From Shimia sp. R9_2 (GTDB taxonomy: Bacteria; Pseudomonadota; Alphaproteobacteria; Rhodobacterales; Rhodobacteraceae), in the NCBI RefSeq assembly GCF_017743735.1, contig NZ_JAGHRO010000004.1:372001-436000 (forward strand): 64,000 nt of DNA, read 5' to 3'. Shown here piece by piece: positions 45,939 to 55,350 of the stretch. Within the stretch, counting starts at the first letter, position 1. Each line of letters begins with the position of its first letter. The notes beneath the pieces are model-generated. The model made no database searches. It was not told where the DNA came from and saw only the letters and a list, made by a program, of their open reading frames with translations. Made by a program: the position numbers and the translations under genes.

Positions 45939-48113
45939 ATGACCCAAGCTGACTTTCTGAAATCCGACTTCCCCGCCGCCACCGCGATGCCTGATCTGGA
46001 CATCTCCGGGCCGGACCGATTCTACAATCGCGAGCTGAGCTGGCTCGGCTTTAACTGGCGTGTGCTGGAAGAAAGCGAAAACCCGCGTGTGCCGCTCTTG
46101 GAGCGCCTGCGCTTTCTGTCGATTTCCGCCACCAACCTCGATGAATTTTACACCGTGCGCGTGGCCGGTCTGCGCGAGCTTGTGCGCGAAGGGCACACCA
46201 GCCCCGCTCAGGACGGCCACTCCCCGGCGGAACAGCTTGTTCTGATCAACGAAGACGCCCGCAACCTGCTGCAGGAACAGCAGCGCATGTTCAACGAATT
46301 GCGCGAGGCGCTCGAAGACAAAGACATCCATATTCTGGACCGCGAGGCCCTCTCCGAAGACGACCAGACCTTCCTCGCAGATGTCTTCATGAACCGCGTA
46401 TTCCCGGTGCTCTCGCCTCTGGCCATCGACCCGGCGCACCCGTTCCCCTTCATCCCCAACACCGGCTTTTCTCTGGCGTTGCAGCTTGAGCGCAAGAAAA
46501 ACAAACGCCCCCTTCAGGCGCTGCTGCCGATCCCGCATCAGATTGACCGCTTTGTCTTCCTGCCCTCCGAGGGCAATACCGTCCGCGCCCTGCCGCTCGA
46601 AGAGCTGCTGATCCTGCATCTGGACAGCGTGTTCCCCGGCTACAAAGTCAAAGGCCACTGCGCCTTCCGTGTATTGCGCGACAGCGATCTTGAGGTCGAA
46701 GACGAGGCCGAAGACCTCGTGCGCGAATTTGAGGTGGCCCTGAAACGCCGCCGCCGCGGCGAAGTTGTCCGCCTCAAGATCACCGCAGATGCTCCTGCTT
46801 CCCTCAAGAAACTCATCATGGATGAGCTCGAGGTGCGCGGCGATGAGGTGGTCGATATCGCAGGCATGATTGGCCTTGCCGACCTCAAGGAACTTGTGGT
46901 TGATGAGCGCCCGGATCTGCTCTGGCCATCGTTCACCCCGCGCGTGCCGGAGCGGGTGCAGGATTTTGACGGCGATATGTTTGCTGCGATCCGGCAGAAA
47001 GACATGCTGCTGCATCACCCCTACGAGACCTTCGACATGGTGGTGCGTTTCCTGCAGCAGGCCGCCCATGATCCCAATGTGGTTGCGATCAAACAGACCC
47101 TCTATCGGACGTCAAAAAACTCCCCCATCGTAAGCGCCCTTTGTGAGGCCGCTGAGGACGGCAAATCCGTCACCGCGCTGGTGGAGCTGAAGGCGCGCTT
47201 TGACGAAGCCGCCAACATCCGCCAATCCCGTCGCCTTGAGCGCGCGGGCGCCCATGTGGTCTATGGCTTCCTCGATCTCAAAACCCACGCCAAGATCTCC
47301 ACCGTGGTGCGGCGCGAAGGTGACAGGCTCGTCACCTACACCCATTACGGCACCGGCAACTACCACCCGATCACCGCCAAAATTTACACAGACGTGAGCC
47401 TTTTCACCTGCGACGCCGATCTGGGACGCGACGCCAACAAGGTGTTCAACTTCCTGTCCGGATATGTGGAGCCGGAAAAGCTCGACAATCTGGCGATCTC
47501 CCCCATCACGCTCAAGCCCCGCCTGCTGGAAATGATCGGCGCTGAGGCGGAGAACGCCCGCGCGGGCAAACCCGCCGCGATCTGGGCCAAGATGAATTCG
47601 CTGGTAGATGCGGAAGTGATCGACGCGCTCTATGCGGCCTCTCAGGCCGGTGTGAAAATCTCACTCGTGGTGCGCGGCATCTGCTGTCTGCGGCCTGGCA
47701 TCGAAGGGCTCTCTGACAACATCCGCGTCAAATCCGTCGTCGGCCGCTTTCTGGAGCACTCCCGGGTGATGTGTTTTGCCAATGGTCAGGAGCTTCCGAA
47801 CAAAAAAGCCCGCGTCTTTATGTCCTCGGCCGACTGGATGGGGCGCAACCTCAAACGCCGCGTGGAAACGTTGGTCGAGGTCAAAAACGCCACGGTGAAA
47901 GCGCAGATCATGAGTCAGGTTCTGGCCGCCAACCTAGCGGATGTGGCGCAAAGCTGGGTGATGAAACCTGACGGGAGCTTTACACGTCTGCCGGTGCCTG
48001 AGGGCGCATTTGCCTTCAACTGCCACCGTTTCTTCATGGAAAACCCCTCGCTTTCGGGCCGCGGATCGGCCGGCGCATCAGATGTGCCCAAACTGACCCA
48101 TACGGATGATTGA
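45939..48113 (+). CDS. ppk: Polyphosphate kinase 1
   Basis: 724 residues in four domains. 'FYNRELSWLGFNWRVLEE' is the PPK1 N-terminal motif; the autophosphorylated histidine is His450 in 'LKTHAKIS', followed by 'THYGTGNYHPITAKIYTDVSLFT'. It reversibly polymerises the gamma-phosphate of ATP into polyphosphate. Next to ppx, with a terminator-like hairpin between them. Confidence 0.97.
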   Translation: MTQADFLKSDFPAATAMPDLDISGPDRFYNRELSWLGFNWRVLEESENPRVPLLERLRFLSISATNLDEFYTVRVAGLRELVREGHTSPAQDGHSPAEQLVLINEDARNLLQEQQRMFNELREALEDKDIHILDREALSEDDQTFLADVFMNRVFPVLSPLAIDPAHPFPFIPNTGFSLALQLERKKNKRPLQALLPIPHQIDRFVFLPSEGNTVRALPLEELLILHLDSVFPGYKVKGHCAFRVLRDSDLEVEDEAEDLVREFEVALKRRRRGEVVRLKITADAPASLKKLIMDELEVRGDEVVDIAGMIGLADLKELVVDERPDLLWPSFTPRVPERVQDFDGDMFAAIRQKDMLLHHPYETFDMVVRFLQQAAHDPNVVAIKQTLYRTSKNSPIVSALCEAAEDGKSVTALVELKARFDEAANIRQSRRLERAGAHVVYGFLDLKTHAKISTVVRREGDRLVTYTHYGTGNYHPITAKIYTDVSLFTCDADLGRDANKVFNFLSGYVEPEKLDNLAISPITLKPRLLEMIGAEAENARAGKPAAIWAKMNSLVDAEVIDALYAASQAGVKISLVVRGICCLRPGIEGLSDNIRVKSVVGRFLEHSRVMCFANGQELPNKKARVFMSSADWMGRNLKRRVETLVEVKNATVKAQIMSQVLAANLADVAQSWVMKPDGSFTRLPVPEGAFAFNCHRFFMENPSLSGRGSAGASDVPKLTHTDD

Positions 48114-48133
48114 CCTCATCGTCTGATTGACCG

Positions 48134-48182
48134 AAAAAGCCGCGTGGCGCACAGTAATGATGCAGAACCACGCGACTTTTTT
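48134..48182 (+). terminator. Terminator or attenuator between ppk and ppx
   Basis: CGCGTGG (48141-48147) pairs with CCACGCG (48168-48174), extended by an A-run on the left and a T-run (CTTTTTT, to 48182) on the right. It ends 17 nt before the ppx ATG. Confidence 0.8.
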
Positions 48183-48199
48183 GGCCGGACCAGACGCCT

Positions 48200-49735
48200 A
48201 TGCCCAATGACCCGAAACAGGATCACAGCCTGTTTGAACGCCCCATCTTTGAAGATCCCGAAGCCCGAGCCCTGTCTCGCGTTGGTGTGGTTGATGTGGG
48301 ATCCAACTCCGTCCGACTGGTGGTCTTTGACGGGGCCGCCCGCAGCCCGGCCTATTTTTACAACGAAAAAATCATGTGTGCCTTGGGCGCTGGCATTGCC
48401 GAGACCGGCAGGCTGAACCCCAAAGGACGCGAGCGTGCGCTCTCCGCTATCGCCCGCTTTGCCCAGATTGCGCGCACCATGCGGGTCTCTGGCCTCACAG
48501 CCGTGGCCACGGCCGCCGTGCGCGAAGCCAGCGATGGTCAGGCCTTCTGCGCGGAAGTGCTCGAGCAGACCGGCGTGATGATTCACGTGATCGACGGCGC
48601 AGAAGAGGCCCGCCTTTCTGCGCAGGGTGTGCTCACCGGCTGGCCCGGCGCTTACGGACTGATCTGTGACATTGGCGGCGCCTCCATGGAGCTGGCGGAA
48701 ATCAACGACGGTCAGGTGGGCCGCCGTGTGACCTCCCCGCTTGGGCCGCTCAAGCTGCGCGATGTCAAAGGCGGCAAAAAGGGCCGCCGCGCTTTCATCA
48801 ACGACACGCTCGACCAGCTCTACAACCAGATGGGCAACCAGCGAAACCGCCTGTTCCTTGTGGGCGGCAGCTGGCGGGCCATCGCCCGCATCGACATGGA
48901 GCGGCAAAACTACCCGCTCAAAGTGCTGCATGAATACCGCATGACCGCCACCTCGGTGCGCGAAACCGCCAAATATATCCAGTCTCAGGACCCCGACGAG
49001 CTGCGCGCACGCTGCGGCATTTCCAGCTCCCGTATGGACCTTGTCCCGCTGGCCATTGAAGTGCTCAAAGGCGTGCTGCGCCGTTTCAAGCCGCATGACA
49101 TCGCCATCAGCTCCTACGGCATCCGCGAAGGCGTGCTCTATGAACAGATGCCAGAGCGCATCCGCCAGCGTGATCCGCTGATCGAGGCCTGCCGCTTCAT
49201 GGAAGCCAAAGACGCCCGCATCCCCGGTTTTGGCAAGGCGCTGTACCGCTTCATCCAGCCGCTGTTCAACGCGGCCAAGCCGGAACAGCACCGCCTGATC
49301 AAAGCCGCCTGCCTGCTGCATGACGTCAGCTGGCGCGCGCATCCTGACTATCGCGCTGAAACCGTGTTTGACAGCACCACCCGCGCAAACCTCGGCGGGT
49401 TGAAACACAGCGAACGTGTGTTCCTTGGCCTTTCCCTGCTGCACCGCTACCGCAACAAGGCCGAAGGCACCCGCTTTGAAGAGCTTGCTCGCCTCTTGAG
49501 CGACAAACAGCGCCATCAGGCCGAGGTCATCGGCAAATCCATGCGCTTTGGCGCGATGCTCTGGCAAAGTGACAGCGAGAATATGGGCAGCCTGAAATAC
49601 TACCCGAAGAAGGCAGAGCTGCATCTGCGTCTGCCCACCAGCACCGGCGCGCTTTATGGCGAGGTGGCCGAATCCCGCTTCAACGCGCTCTGCAACACGC
49701 TGGGGGCCGCCCCAACGGTAAAGGTGCGCGACTGA
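48200..49735 (+). CDS. ppx: Exopolyphosphatase/GppA-family phosphatase
   Basis: 511 residues. The actin-like ATPase fold has phosphate-1 loop 'VVDVGSNSVRLVVFDG' and phosphate-2 loop 'ICDIGGASMEL', followed by an HD-like C-terminal half ('LLHDVSWRAHPDYRAE'). Releases phosphate from polyphosphate chain ends or from pppGpp. ATG 48200 is very close to the upstream hairpin; translation depends on readthrough or an unseen promoter. Confidence 0.94.
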   Translation: MPNDPKQDHSLFERPIFEDPEARALSRVGVVDVGSNSVRLVVFDGAARSPAYFYNEKIMCALGAGIAETGRLNPKGRERALSAIARFAQIARTMRVSGLTAVATAAVREASDGQAFCAEVLEQTGVMIHVIDGAEEARLSAQGVLTGWPGAYGLICDIGGASMELAEINDGQVGRRVTSPLGPLKLRDVKGGKKGRRAFINDTLDQLYNQMGNQRNRLFLVGGSWRAIARIDMERQNYPLKVLHEYRMTATSVRETAKYIQSQDPDELRARCGISSSRMDLVPLAIEVLKGVLRRFKPHDIAISSYGIREGVLYEQMPERIRQRDPLIEACRFMEAKDARIPGFGKALYRFIQPLFNAAKPEQHRLIKAACLLHDVSWRAHPDYRAETVFDSTTRANLGGLKHSERVFLGLSLLHRYRNKAEGTRFEELARLLSDKQRHQAEVIGKSMRFGAMLWQSDSENMGSLKYYPKKAELHLRLPTSTGALYGEVAESRFNALCNTLGAAPTVKVRD

Positions 49736-49756
49736 TCAGATCGCGTTTACTCCTAT

Positions 49757-49781
49757 GAGTGCGCGCCGGGCGCGCGCACTC
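49757..49781. terminator. Bidirectional hairpin between ppx and a convergent gene
   Basis: GAGTGCGCGC (49757-49766) pairs with GCGCGCACTC (49772-49781), ten perfect base pairs with a five-base loop. It overlaps the stop codon of the minus-strand gene. There is no T-run. Confidence 0.55.
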
Positions 49782-50172
49782 ACAGCTCTATTGCGCCATC
49801 CTCACTGCTTTCACCCACATCACCCTCGTCTTCCGGTGTGATGACCTCGGGCACCTTCTTGCGCAAAATAATGTCCCCATTGGGCAGCATCTCCGGCGCA
49901 TGATACTGGCTCCAGTCCTTCACCTGCGAAAACACCTCCCCAAGCTTGGGGCCCATCTCCAGCATAAAGGCCTGAATGCTCGGCCCGGCGTCTTCCATGA
50001 ATGACTGAAGCCCCTCCAGCGCGGGTGCCATTTCTTCCTGCAGGCCTTTAAAAAACAACAGCGCGCCTTCTTCCATCAGGCTGCGCCCCTCGGCCTCTTC
50101 CTCAGCCCAGCCCGCGCTTCCCGACAGGCTCACGGCCACGCATAGGCCTGCGGCCAAAAATCTCTGTTTCAT
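49780..50172 (-). CDS. Small exported protein, helical, unknown function
   Basis: 130 residues from ATG 50172: signal peptide to 'SAGWAEE', then two or three helical stretches ('EEGALLFFKGLQEEMAPALEGLQSFMEDAGPSIQAFMLEMGPKLGEVFSQV'), 'APEMLPNGDIILRKK', and an acidic tail. I recall similar Rhodobacterales proteins that are misnamed 'AAA+ ATPase'; no P-loop is present. Probably periplasmic. Last gene of a minus-strand operon. Confidence 0.75.
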   Translation of the reverse strand: MKQRFLAAGLCVAVSLSGSAGWAEEEAEGRSLMEEGALLFFKGLQEEMAPALEGLQSFMEDAGPSIQAFMLEMGPKLGEVFSQVKDWSQYHAPEMLPNGDIILRKKVPEVITPEDEGDVGESSEDGAIEL

Positions 50173-50197
50173 GGTCTTCCTTCCTACGCCGCCCCGC

Positions 50198-51226
50198 TCA
50201 GAGATCAATGTCCAGCACCACGGGAAAGTGGTCTGACGCCGCCAGCAAAGCCTCGCGCAGCGGGGCATTCTGCCAGCAGGCATGATCTTCAAACGGATGC
50301 CAAATGCGCCATTTTGGCCGCGCGTTGCGCAGCCCTTCCGAAATCATCACGTAATCCAGCAAGGCCGACAAATAGCGCCCCTGCCGCTCAATATGAAACC
50401 GCGCCGTGCTGGCCTGCGCCGCCAGCGGGTGGCGCAGCGCATCCTGCGCGTGCGGGTCAAACATGCGCGCGCCATCCTCCGGCCCGATCAGGATCTCCAC
50501 CGAGGAATAACCAAACAGATGCTCAAACTCATCAAGCCCCGGCCCGTCGTTCAAATCGCCGAGCAGGATCACATCATCGCCCGCTGCCAGATCCTCTTCG
50601 ATCCGCCGCCTGAGCCAGATCGCCTGCGCCAACTGCTTGCGCCGGTTGGCAATGGAGATGCGCATGACCTCATCATCCCCGCGCGCGCCATGGGGGGCCT
50701 TGGATTTCAGATGCGCCCCGATCATGCGGAACGTGCGGCCTTTGGCCGTGGTCACATCGAGCTCCAGCGGCGGCTTTGAAAACCGCACCAGATCCTCCCG
50801 CGCATCCACATCCAGATCAATCCGCATGGCGCCGTCAAACCGAGGTGCGCCCACTGCGCCATCCGGTCCGGCTTCCGCCCCGCGCGGGTCATGCATCGGC
50901 ACCAAGGCCGCCGGATCAAACAGTAAGGCGATTTCCTGCTGTGTGGTGTTGGCAAAGCCCATGATCGCCTTGCGCGCGCGCAACTGAAACTGTCCGGCAA
51001 AATGCTCCAGCGCCGCAACGGTGTCTCTCCGCCGCCCCTGATCGGGCGCTTCCACCACCATCACCGCATCCGCATCCATCTCGGTGAACACGCGCCCCAG
51101 CGCCTCAATCTGCGCCGCCCGGCTCACGCCTTGCCGCCCGGATGCCTCGTCATCGCGCAAAAGCCTGTTGTCCTCATCAAAGAGGCTCGAAAACCACTCC
51201 ACATTATATGTGGCGATGCGCATCAC
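50198..51226 (-). CDS. Endonuclease/exonuclease/phosphatase-family protein
   Basis: 342 residues with the EEP catalytic pattern: 'MRIATYNVEWF' at the start, 'VMVVEAPDQG' (metal Glu), 'IGAHLKSK', 'LLGDLNDGP' (Asp/Asn) and the closing 'SDHFPVVLDI'. A metal-dependent phosphodiesterase or phosphatase acting on nucleic acids or lipids; there is no signal peptide. Overlaps the TerB-DnaJ gene by 4 nt. Confidence 0.9.
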   Translation of the reverse strand: MMRIATYNVEWFSSLFDEDNRLLRDDEASGRQGVSRAAQIEALGRVFTEMDADAVMVVEAPDQGRRRDTVAALEHFAGQFQLRARKAIMGFANTTQQEIALLFDPAALVPMHDPRGAEAGPDGAVGAPRFDGAMRIDLDVDAREDLVRFSKPPLELDVTTAKGRTFRMIGAHLKSKAPHGARGDDEVMRISIANRRKQLAQAIWLRRRIEEDLAAGDDVILLGDLNDGPGLDEFEHLFGYSSVEILIGPEDGARMFDPHAQDALRHPLAAQASTARFHIERQGRYLSALLDYVMISEGLRNARPKWRIWHPFEDHACWQNAPLREALLAASDHFPVVLDIDL

Positions 51227-51900
51227 GCGGCCTCGTTGATCTGATCCCAGGCTCTGTTGATATCAATCATACGTTTTTCAGCGATTTTCACCGCTTCTTC
51301 AGGCACGCCCCGCGCAATCATGCTGTCCGGATGGGTGTCGCGCACAAGTTGTCGCCAGGCCTTTCTAATATCCTCTATTGGCGTCTCCGGGTCTACCCCC
51401 AACACGCTATAAGGATCAGGCTCCGCATCCGGCACATAGCGCGCCCGCAAAGCTTTGAAGCAATGGTCATCCATGCCGAGGATTTCCGCCACACGGCTGA
51501 GGAAGATGTCCTCATTGGGGTGATACTCCCCATCGGCCACGGCGATATGGAACAGCCCTTCCATCAAGTCCCCGGGCCGCCCGCGCACCGCGCCAAACAT
51601 GCCTTTGATACGATGAGCATATTCCTCAAACCCCGCCACGTCCTGACGCGCCATGTTAAAGACCTTGGCCGCCTTGGCCTCATCTTTGGGGGCAATCTGA
51701 AAGACTTCGCGGAAGGCTGTCACCTCATCGCGGGTCACCAGACCGTCGGCTTTGGCCATCTTTGCCCCCAGCGCAATCACCGCAATGGTGAAAGCCACAG
51801 AGCGCTCCGGCGGCGCGCGCAACTGTTCAAAAACCTCCGCGAGGGATTCCCCCTGACTGAGGGCGGACAAAGCTTGGCTGATGCGGGACCAAATAGACAT
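51223..51900 (-). CDS. TerB-DnaJ (DjlA-like) co-chaperone
   Basis: 225 residues: a TerB-like helical domain (~30-145, 'VAFTIAVIALGAKMAKADGLVTRDEVTAFREVF... LFHIAVADGEYHPNEDIFL') then a C-terminal J domain ('DPYSVLGVDPETPIEDIRKAWRQLVRDTHPDSM') with the HPD motif that stimulates DnaK. Unlike E. coli DjlA there is no obvious N-terminal membrane helix. Fourth-from-last in the VOC-GNAT-TerB-EEP operon; role inferred from domains only. Confidence 0.9.
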   Translation of the reverse strand: MSIWSRISQALSALSQGESLAEVFEQLRAPPERSVAFTIAVIALGAKMAKADGLVTRDEVTAFREVFQIAPKDEAKAAKVFNMARQDVAGFEEYAHRIKGMFGAVRGRPGDLMEGLFHIAVADGEYHPNEDIFLSRVAEILGMDDHCFKALRARYVPDAEPDPYSVLGVDPETPIEDIRKAWRQLVRDTHPDSMIARGVPEEAVKIAEKRMIDINRAWDQINEAA

Positions 51901-51942
51901 ATCCCTAACCTATCCTCTCTGCCGTCAAATGCCAGTGCTGCA

Positions 51943-52422
51943 TCACAGCATTCTTTGCAGCAAGACCAGATCCATCCAGCGATCAAACTTGCGTCCCACC
52001 TCAGGAAGCCGTCCAACCTCCTGAAATCCCATGGTTTTGTGAAATACGATGCCTGCGGCGTTTTCACTCCCCACACCGGCCACCATCACATGATACCCGG
52101 CCGATTTTGCTCCATCCTCAAGCTGCTCCAGCAAAGCGCGCCCAAGGCCCTGCCCGCGCGCCGAAGGTGTCAGATAGACCGTGTGCTCCACCGTGCGCGC
52201 ATAACCCGGCCCGCCGCGAAACGCGCCATAGGTGGCAAAGCCCACAATCTGCCCTGCCCGCTCCGCCACAAAAAACGCTGCCGCCTCGGCTTCAATCGCC
52301 GCGCGCACCTGCTCTGAGGTCTTCTCAACTGTGGTGAAGGTACTCACACCGTCGCGGATCTCGGCATTCCAAATCGCCGCCACCACCTCGGCATCTGACG
52401 CCGCGGCTCTGCGCAGCGTCAT
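51943..52422 (-). CDS. GNAT acetyltransferase (phosphinothricin-type)
   Basis: 159 residues: 'LRRAAASDAEVVAAIWNAEIRDGVSTFTTVEKT' resembles the start of phosphinothricin N-acetyltransferase-like enzymes; the acetyl-CoA loop is 'LTPSARGQGLGRALLEQL' (RGQGLG). Acceptor unknown. The start overlaps the VOC gene stop by 4 nt. Confidence 0.88.
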   Translation of the reverse strand: MTLRRAAASDAEVVAAIWNAEIRDGVSTFTTVEKTSEQVRAAIEAEAAAFFVAERAGQIVGFATYGAFRGGPGYARTVEHTVYLTPSARGQGLGRALLEQLEDGAKSAGYHVMVAGVGSENAAGIVFHKTMGFQEVGRLPEVGRKFDRWMDLVLLQRML

Positions 52423-53027
52423 CGCAGCACCCGCGTGCCATGCGGTGTCTCAAAGGTTGCGCGCAACTCGGAAGGCCCGTCCACAAACACCACACGCGCG
52501 TCCTGCAAACCCACCGCCGCCGCAAGCGCCGCTGCCTCTGGATGCGCCACTTCCAGACGTGTCAGCGCCACGCCGGAGGCGGGCAGAAGCTCCGCCGGTG
52601 TCACCGCCACATCCCACTGAATGAGCGCCGGAAAGCGGTTGTCAAACGGCAGCACGCCGCTGTCCGGCACCGCCATCCGCCATTTCAGATCCCCACGCGA
52701 CAGGGCAATCGGCTTGCCCGCCTCCGCATCCAGACGCGCCAACTCGCTGTCCAGATCATCACTGCGGCAAATCCAGTTCCCCAGACGCGGCCCGCCTAGA
52801 AGGCGATCCAGATCAAACCACCGCGGATAGGGCAGCGCATCCGCCGCCGGATTGGCGGCAATCGCTTCCAGATAGAGCCCATCCGCCAGACCAATCAGTT
52901 GATTGTGCGTGCCAAAATGCGCGTGCTCGCCACCCGGCCCCATTTTGATGCCCAGCGCCTCTTCCACATGTGCCACCGCTTCTGCCAGCGTTTCCGCGGC
53001 CACGGCCAAATGATCCAATCTCAGCAT
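52419..53027 (-). CDS. VOC/glyoxalase-like domain protein
   Basis: 202 residues from ATG 53027, which has AGGAGG five bases upstream. 'LRLDHLAVAAETLAEAVAHVEEALGIKMGPGGEHAHFGTHNQLIGL' is the Glyoxalase_3-like start of a longer VOC family common in alphaproteobacteria. His residues in 'LDHLAV' and 'GEHAHFGTHN' may bind a metal. Function unknown. First gene of a five-gene operon. Confidence 0.85.
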   Translation of the reverse strand: MLRLDHLAVAAETLAEAVAHVEEALGIKMGPGGEHAHFGTHNQLIGLADGLYLEAIAANPAADALPYPRWFDLDRLLGGPRLGNWICRSDDLDSELARLDAEAGKPIALSRGDLKWRMAVPDSGVLPFDNRFPALIQWDVAVTPAELLPASGVALTRLEVAHPEAAALAAAVGLQDARVVFVDGPSELRATFETPHGTRVLR

Positions 53028-53107
53028 CACACCCTCCTGCTTTGGCGCCACCAAAGCCCAAAGCGCGCGCCACCACAACGCAAAAAGAGGCGCGAAACCG
53101 CGCCCCT

Positions 53108-53182
53108 TCCTCTTGCCCGAAATATCCCGGGGGCACGGGGGCTGGCCCCCGTTTAAACCTGCGCGCGGGGGCTGGCCCCCGC
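53108..53182 (+). repeat. Interspersed repeat family 1, copy B, with two hairpins
   Basis: TCCTCTTGCCCG then AAATATCCCGGGG (53108-53132), followed by CGGGGG-CTGG-CCCCCG (53136-53151) and GCGGGGG-CTGG-CCCCCGC (53165-53182). The two hairpins are near-identical to each other. Lies after the methylmalonyl-CoA mutase stop. Confidence 0.7.
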
Positions 53183-53197
53183 ACTGTTCGGCCCCGC

Positions 53198-55324
53198 TTA
53201 CTTACGGGCGTCGCGGATCAGCTCCAGAATGTTCTGCGCCGCTTCCGGAATGTTGGTGCCCGGGCCAAAGATCGCCTTCACACCGGCATTCTGCAGGAAC
53301 TCATAATCCTGCTGAGGAATAACGCCGCCGCAGATCACGATGATGTCCTCCGCGTCTTTCTCCTTCAGCGCTTCAATCAGCTGTGGGGCCAGCGTCTTGT
53401 GACCTGCTGCCTGCGAGGAAATCCCGACCACATGCACGTCGTTGTCCACCGCATCCTGCGCCGCTTCTGCCGGGGTCTGGAACAATGGGCCCACATCCAC
53501 GTCAAAGCCGATATCGGCAAAGGCAGTCGCGATCACTTTTGCACCACGGTCATGACCATCCTGCCCCATCTTCACCACCAGCAGACGCGGACGGCGGCCT
53601 TCTTCTTCGGCAAAATCCTCGATGGATTTCTGAATGGCCGCAAAGCCCTCGTCGCCCTCATAGGCCGCGCCGTATACGCCGGCGAGCGTCTTCACCTCAG
53701 CGCGGTGACGGCCGAATTCCTTCTCCATTGCCATGCTGATCTCTCCTACCGAGGCGCGGGCACGCGCGGCTTCCACTGCTGCGGCCAAGAGGTTGCCGCC
53801 TTCCTTCGCCACTTTTGTCAGGTTCTCAAGTGCGGCGTCACAAGCGGCGCTGTCACGCTCCGCCCGGATGCGCTCCAGACGGGCGATCTGGCTTTCGCGC
53901 ACCGCCACGTTGTCCACATCCAGAATGTCGATCGGGTCTTCCTGCTCCTTGCGGTATTTGTTGACCCCAACGATCACCTCGTCGCCCTTGTCGATCATCG
54001 CCTGACGGGTCGCAGCGCTTTCCTCGATGCGCAGCTTTGGCATGCCGCTGGCCACCGCCTTGGTCATGCCGCCCATCTCCTCGACCTCTTCGATCAGCGC
54101 CCAGGCCTTCTCGATCAGCTCATTGGTCAGGCTTTCGATGTAGTAAGAACCCGCCAGCGGATCGACCACATTGGTCACGCCGGTCTCTTCCTGCAGCACC
54201 AGCTGGGTGTTGCGCGCGATGCGTGCGGAGAAATCGGTCGGCAGCGCGATGGCTTCATCCAGCGCGTTGGTGTGCAGCGACTGGGTGCCGCCCAGAACCG
54301 CGCTCATAGCCTCATAGGCGGTGCGAATCACGTTGTTGTAAGGATCCTGCTCCTGCAAGCTCACACCAGAGGTCTGGCAATGGGTCCGCAGCATCTTGGA
54401 GCGCTCGGACTTCGCGCCAAATTCAGTCATGATCTTGTGCCAGATCGTGCGCGCCGCGCGCAGCTTGGCAATCTCCATGAAGAAGTTCATGCCGATCGCA
54501 AAGAAGAAGCTCAGGCGGCCTGCGAATTTATCCACATCCATGCCCGCATCCATCGCCGCACGCACATATTCGCGCCCGTCCGCCAGCGTGTAGGCCAGCT
54601 CCTGCACGAGGTTCGCCCCCGCTTCCTGCATGTGGTAGCCGGAGATCGAGATGCTATTGAACTTCGGCATCTCGTTGGAGGTGTATTCGATGATGTCAGA
54701 GATGATCCGCATGCTTGGCTCAGGCGGATAGATATAGGTGTTGCGCACCATGAACTCTTTCAGAATATCGTTCTGAATGGTGCCCGCCAGCAGGCTCTTG
54801 TCGTGGCCCTGCTCTTCACCGGCCACGATGAAGTTCGCAAGGATCGGAATAACCGCGCCGTTCATGGTCATCGACACTGACACTTTGTCCAGCGGAATGC
54901 CGTCAAAGAGGATCTTCATGTCCTCAACGGAGTCGATCGCCACACCGGCCTTGCCCACGTCACCCACCACGCGCTCGTGGTCGCTGTCATAGCCGCGGTG
55001 TGTTGCCAGATCGAAGGCCACAGACACACCCTGCTGACCGGCCGCGAGGTTGCGGCGGTAAAAGGCGTTGGATTCTTCCGCTGTTGAAAAGCCCGCATAT
55101 TGGCGGATGGTCCAGGGGCGGCCGGCATACATCGTCGCCTTGGGGCCGCGTGTGAACGGGCCAAAGCCCGGCAGGCTGCCCATATGTGGCAGATCCTGTG
55201 TGTCTTCTTCCGTGTAGAGCGGTTTGACATCAATGCCTTCGAGCGTTTTCCACGTCAAATCCTCAAGCGGTTTTCCACGCAGCTCTTTTTCCGCCAGTTC
55301 GGCCCATTTCTTGGTGTCTGTCAT
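53198..55324 (-). CDS. Methylmalonyl-CoA mutase
   Basis: 708 residues, B12-dependent. N-terminal TIM barrel ('[31 protein letters not shown]'-type substrate region) and a C-terminal cobalamin-binding domain with the DxHxxG motif 'DGHDRG' (His591 as the cobalt ligand). Interconverts methylmalonyl-CoA and succinyl-CoA, ending propionyl-CoA catabolism. ATG 55324 is chosen (GAGG nine bases upstream); ATG 55331-55333 is three codons earlier. No B12 riboswitch found upstream. Confidence 0.96.
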   Translation of the reverse strand: MTDTKKWAELAEKELRGKPLEDLTWKTLEGIDVKPLYTEEDTQDLPHMGSLPGFGPFTRGPKATMYAGRPWTIRQYAGFSTAEESNAFYRRNLAAGQQGVSVAFDLATHRGYDSDHERVVGDVGKAGVAIDSVEDMKILFDGIPLDKVSVSMTMNGAVIPILANFIVAGEEQGHDKSLLAGTIQNDILKEFMVRNTYIYPPEPSMRIISDIIEYTSNEMPKFNSISISGYHMQEAGANLVQELAYTLADGREYVRAAMDAGMDVDKFAGRLSFFFAIGMNFFMEIAKLRAARTIWHKIMTEFGAKSERSKMLRTHCQTSGVSLQEQDPYNNVIRTAYEAMSAVLGGTQSLHTNALDEAIALPTDFSARIARNTQLVLQEETGVTNVVDPLAGSYYIESLTNELIEKAWALIEEVEEMGGMTKAVASGMPKLRIEESAATRQAMIDKGDEVIVGVNKYRKEQEDPIDILDVDNVAVRESQIARLERIRAERDSAACDAALENLTKVAKEGGNLLAAAVEAARARASVGEISMAMEKEFGRHRAEVKTLAGVYGAAYEGDEGFAAIQKSIEDFAEEEGRRPRLLVVKMGQDGHDRGAKVIATAFADIGFDVDVGPLFQTPAEAAQDAVDNDVHVVGISSQAAGHKTLAPQLIEALKEKDAEDIIVICGGVIPQQDYEFLQNAGVKAIFGPGTNIPEAAQNILELIRDARK

Positions 55325-55350
55325 CGACGTCATCCTCGTCTTCGTTTTTG

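Noticed and set aside
53136..53182. Two similar hairpins as a CRISPR-like repeat pair
   Set aside because: Only two copies, GC palindromes without spacers of constant length, and no cas genes.
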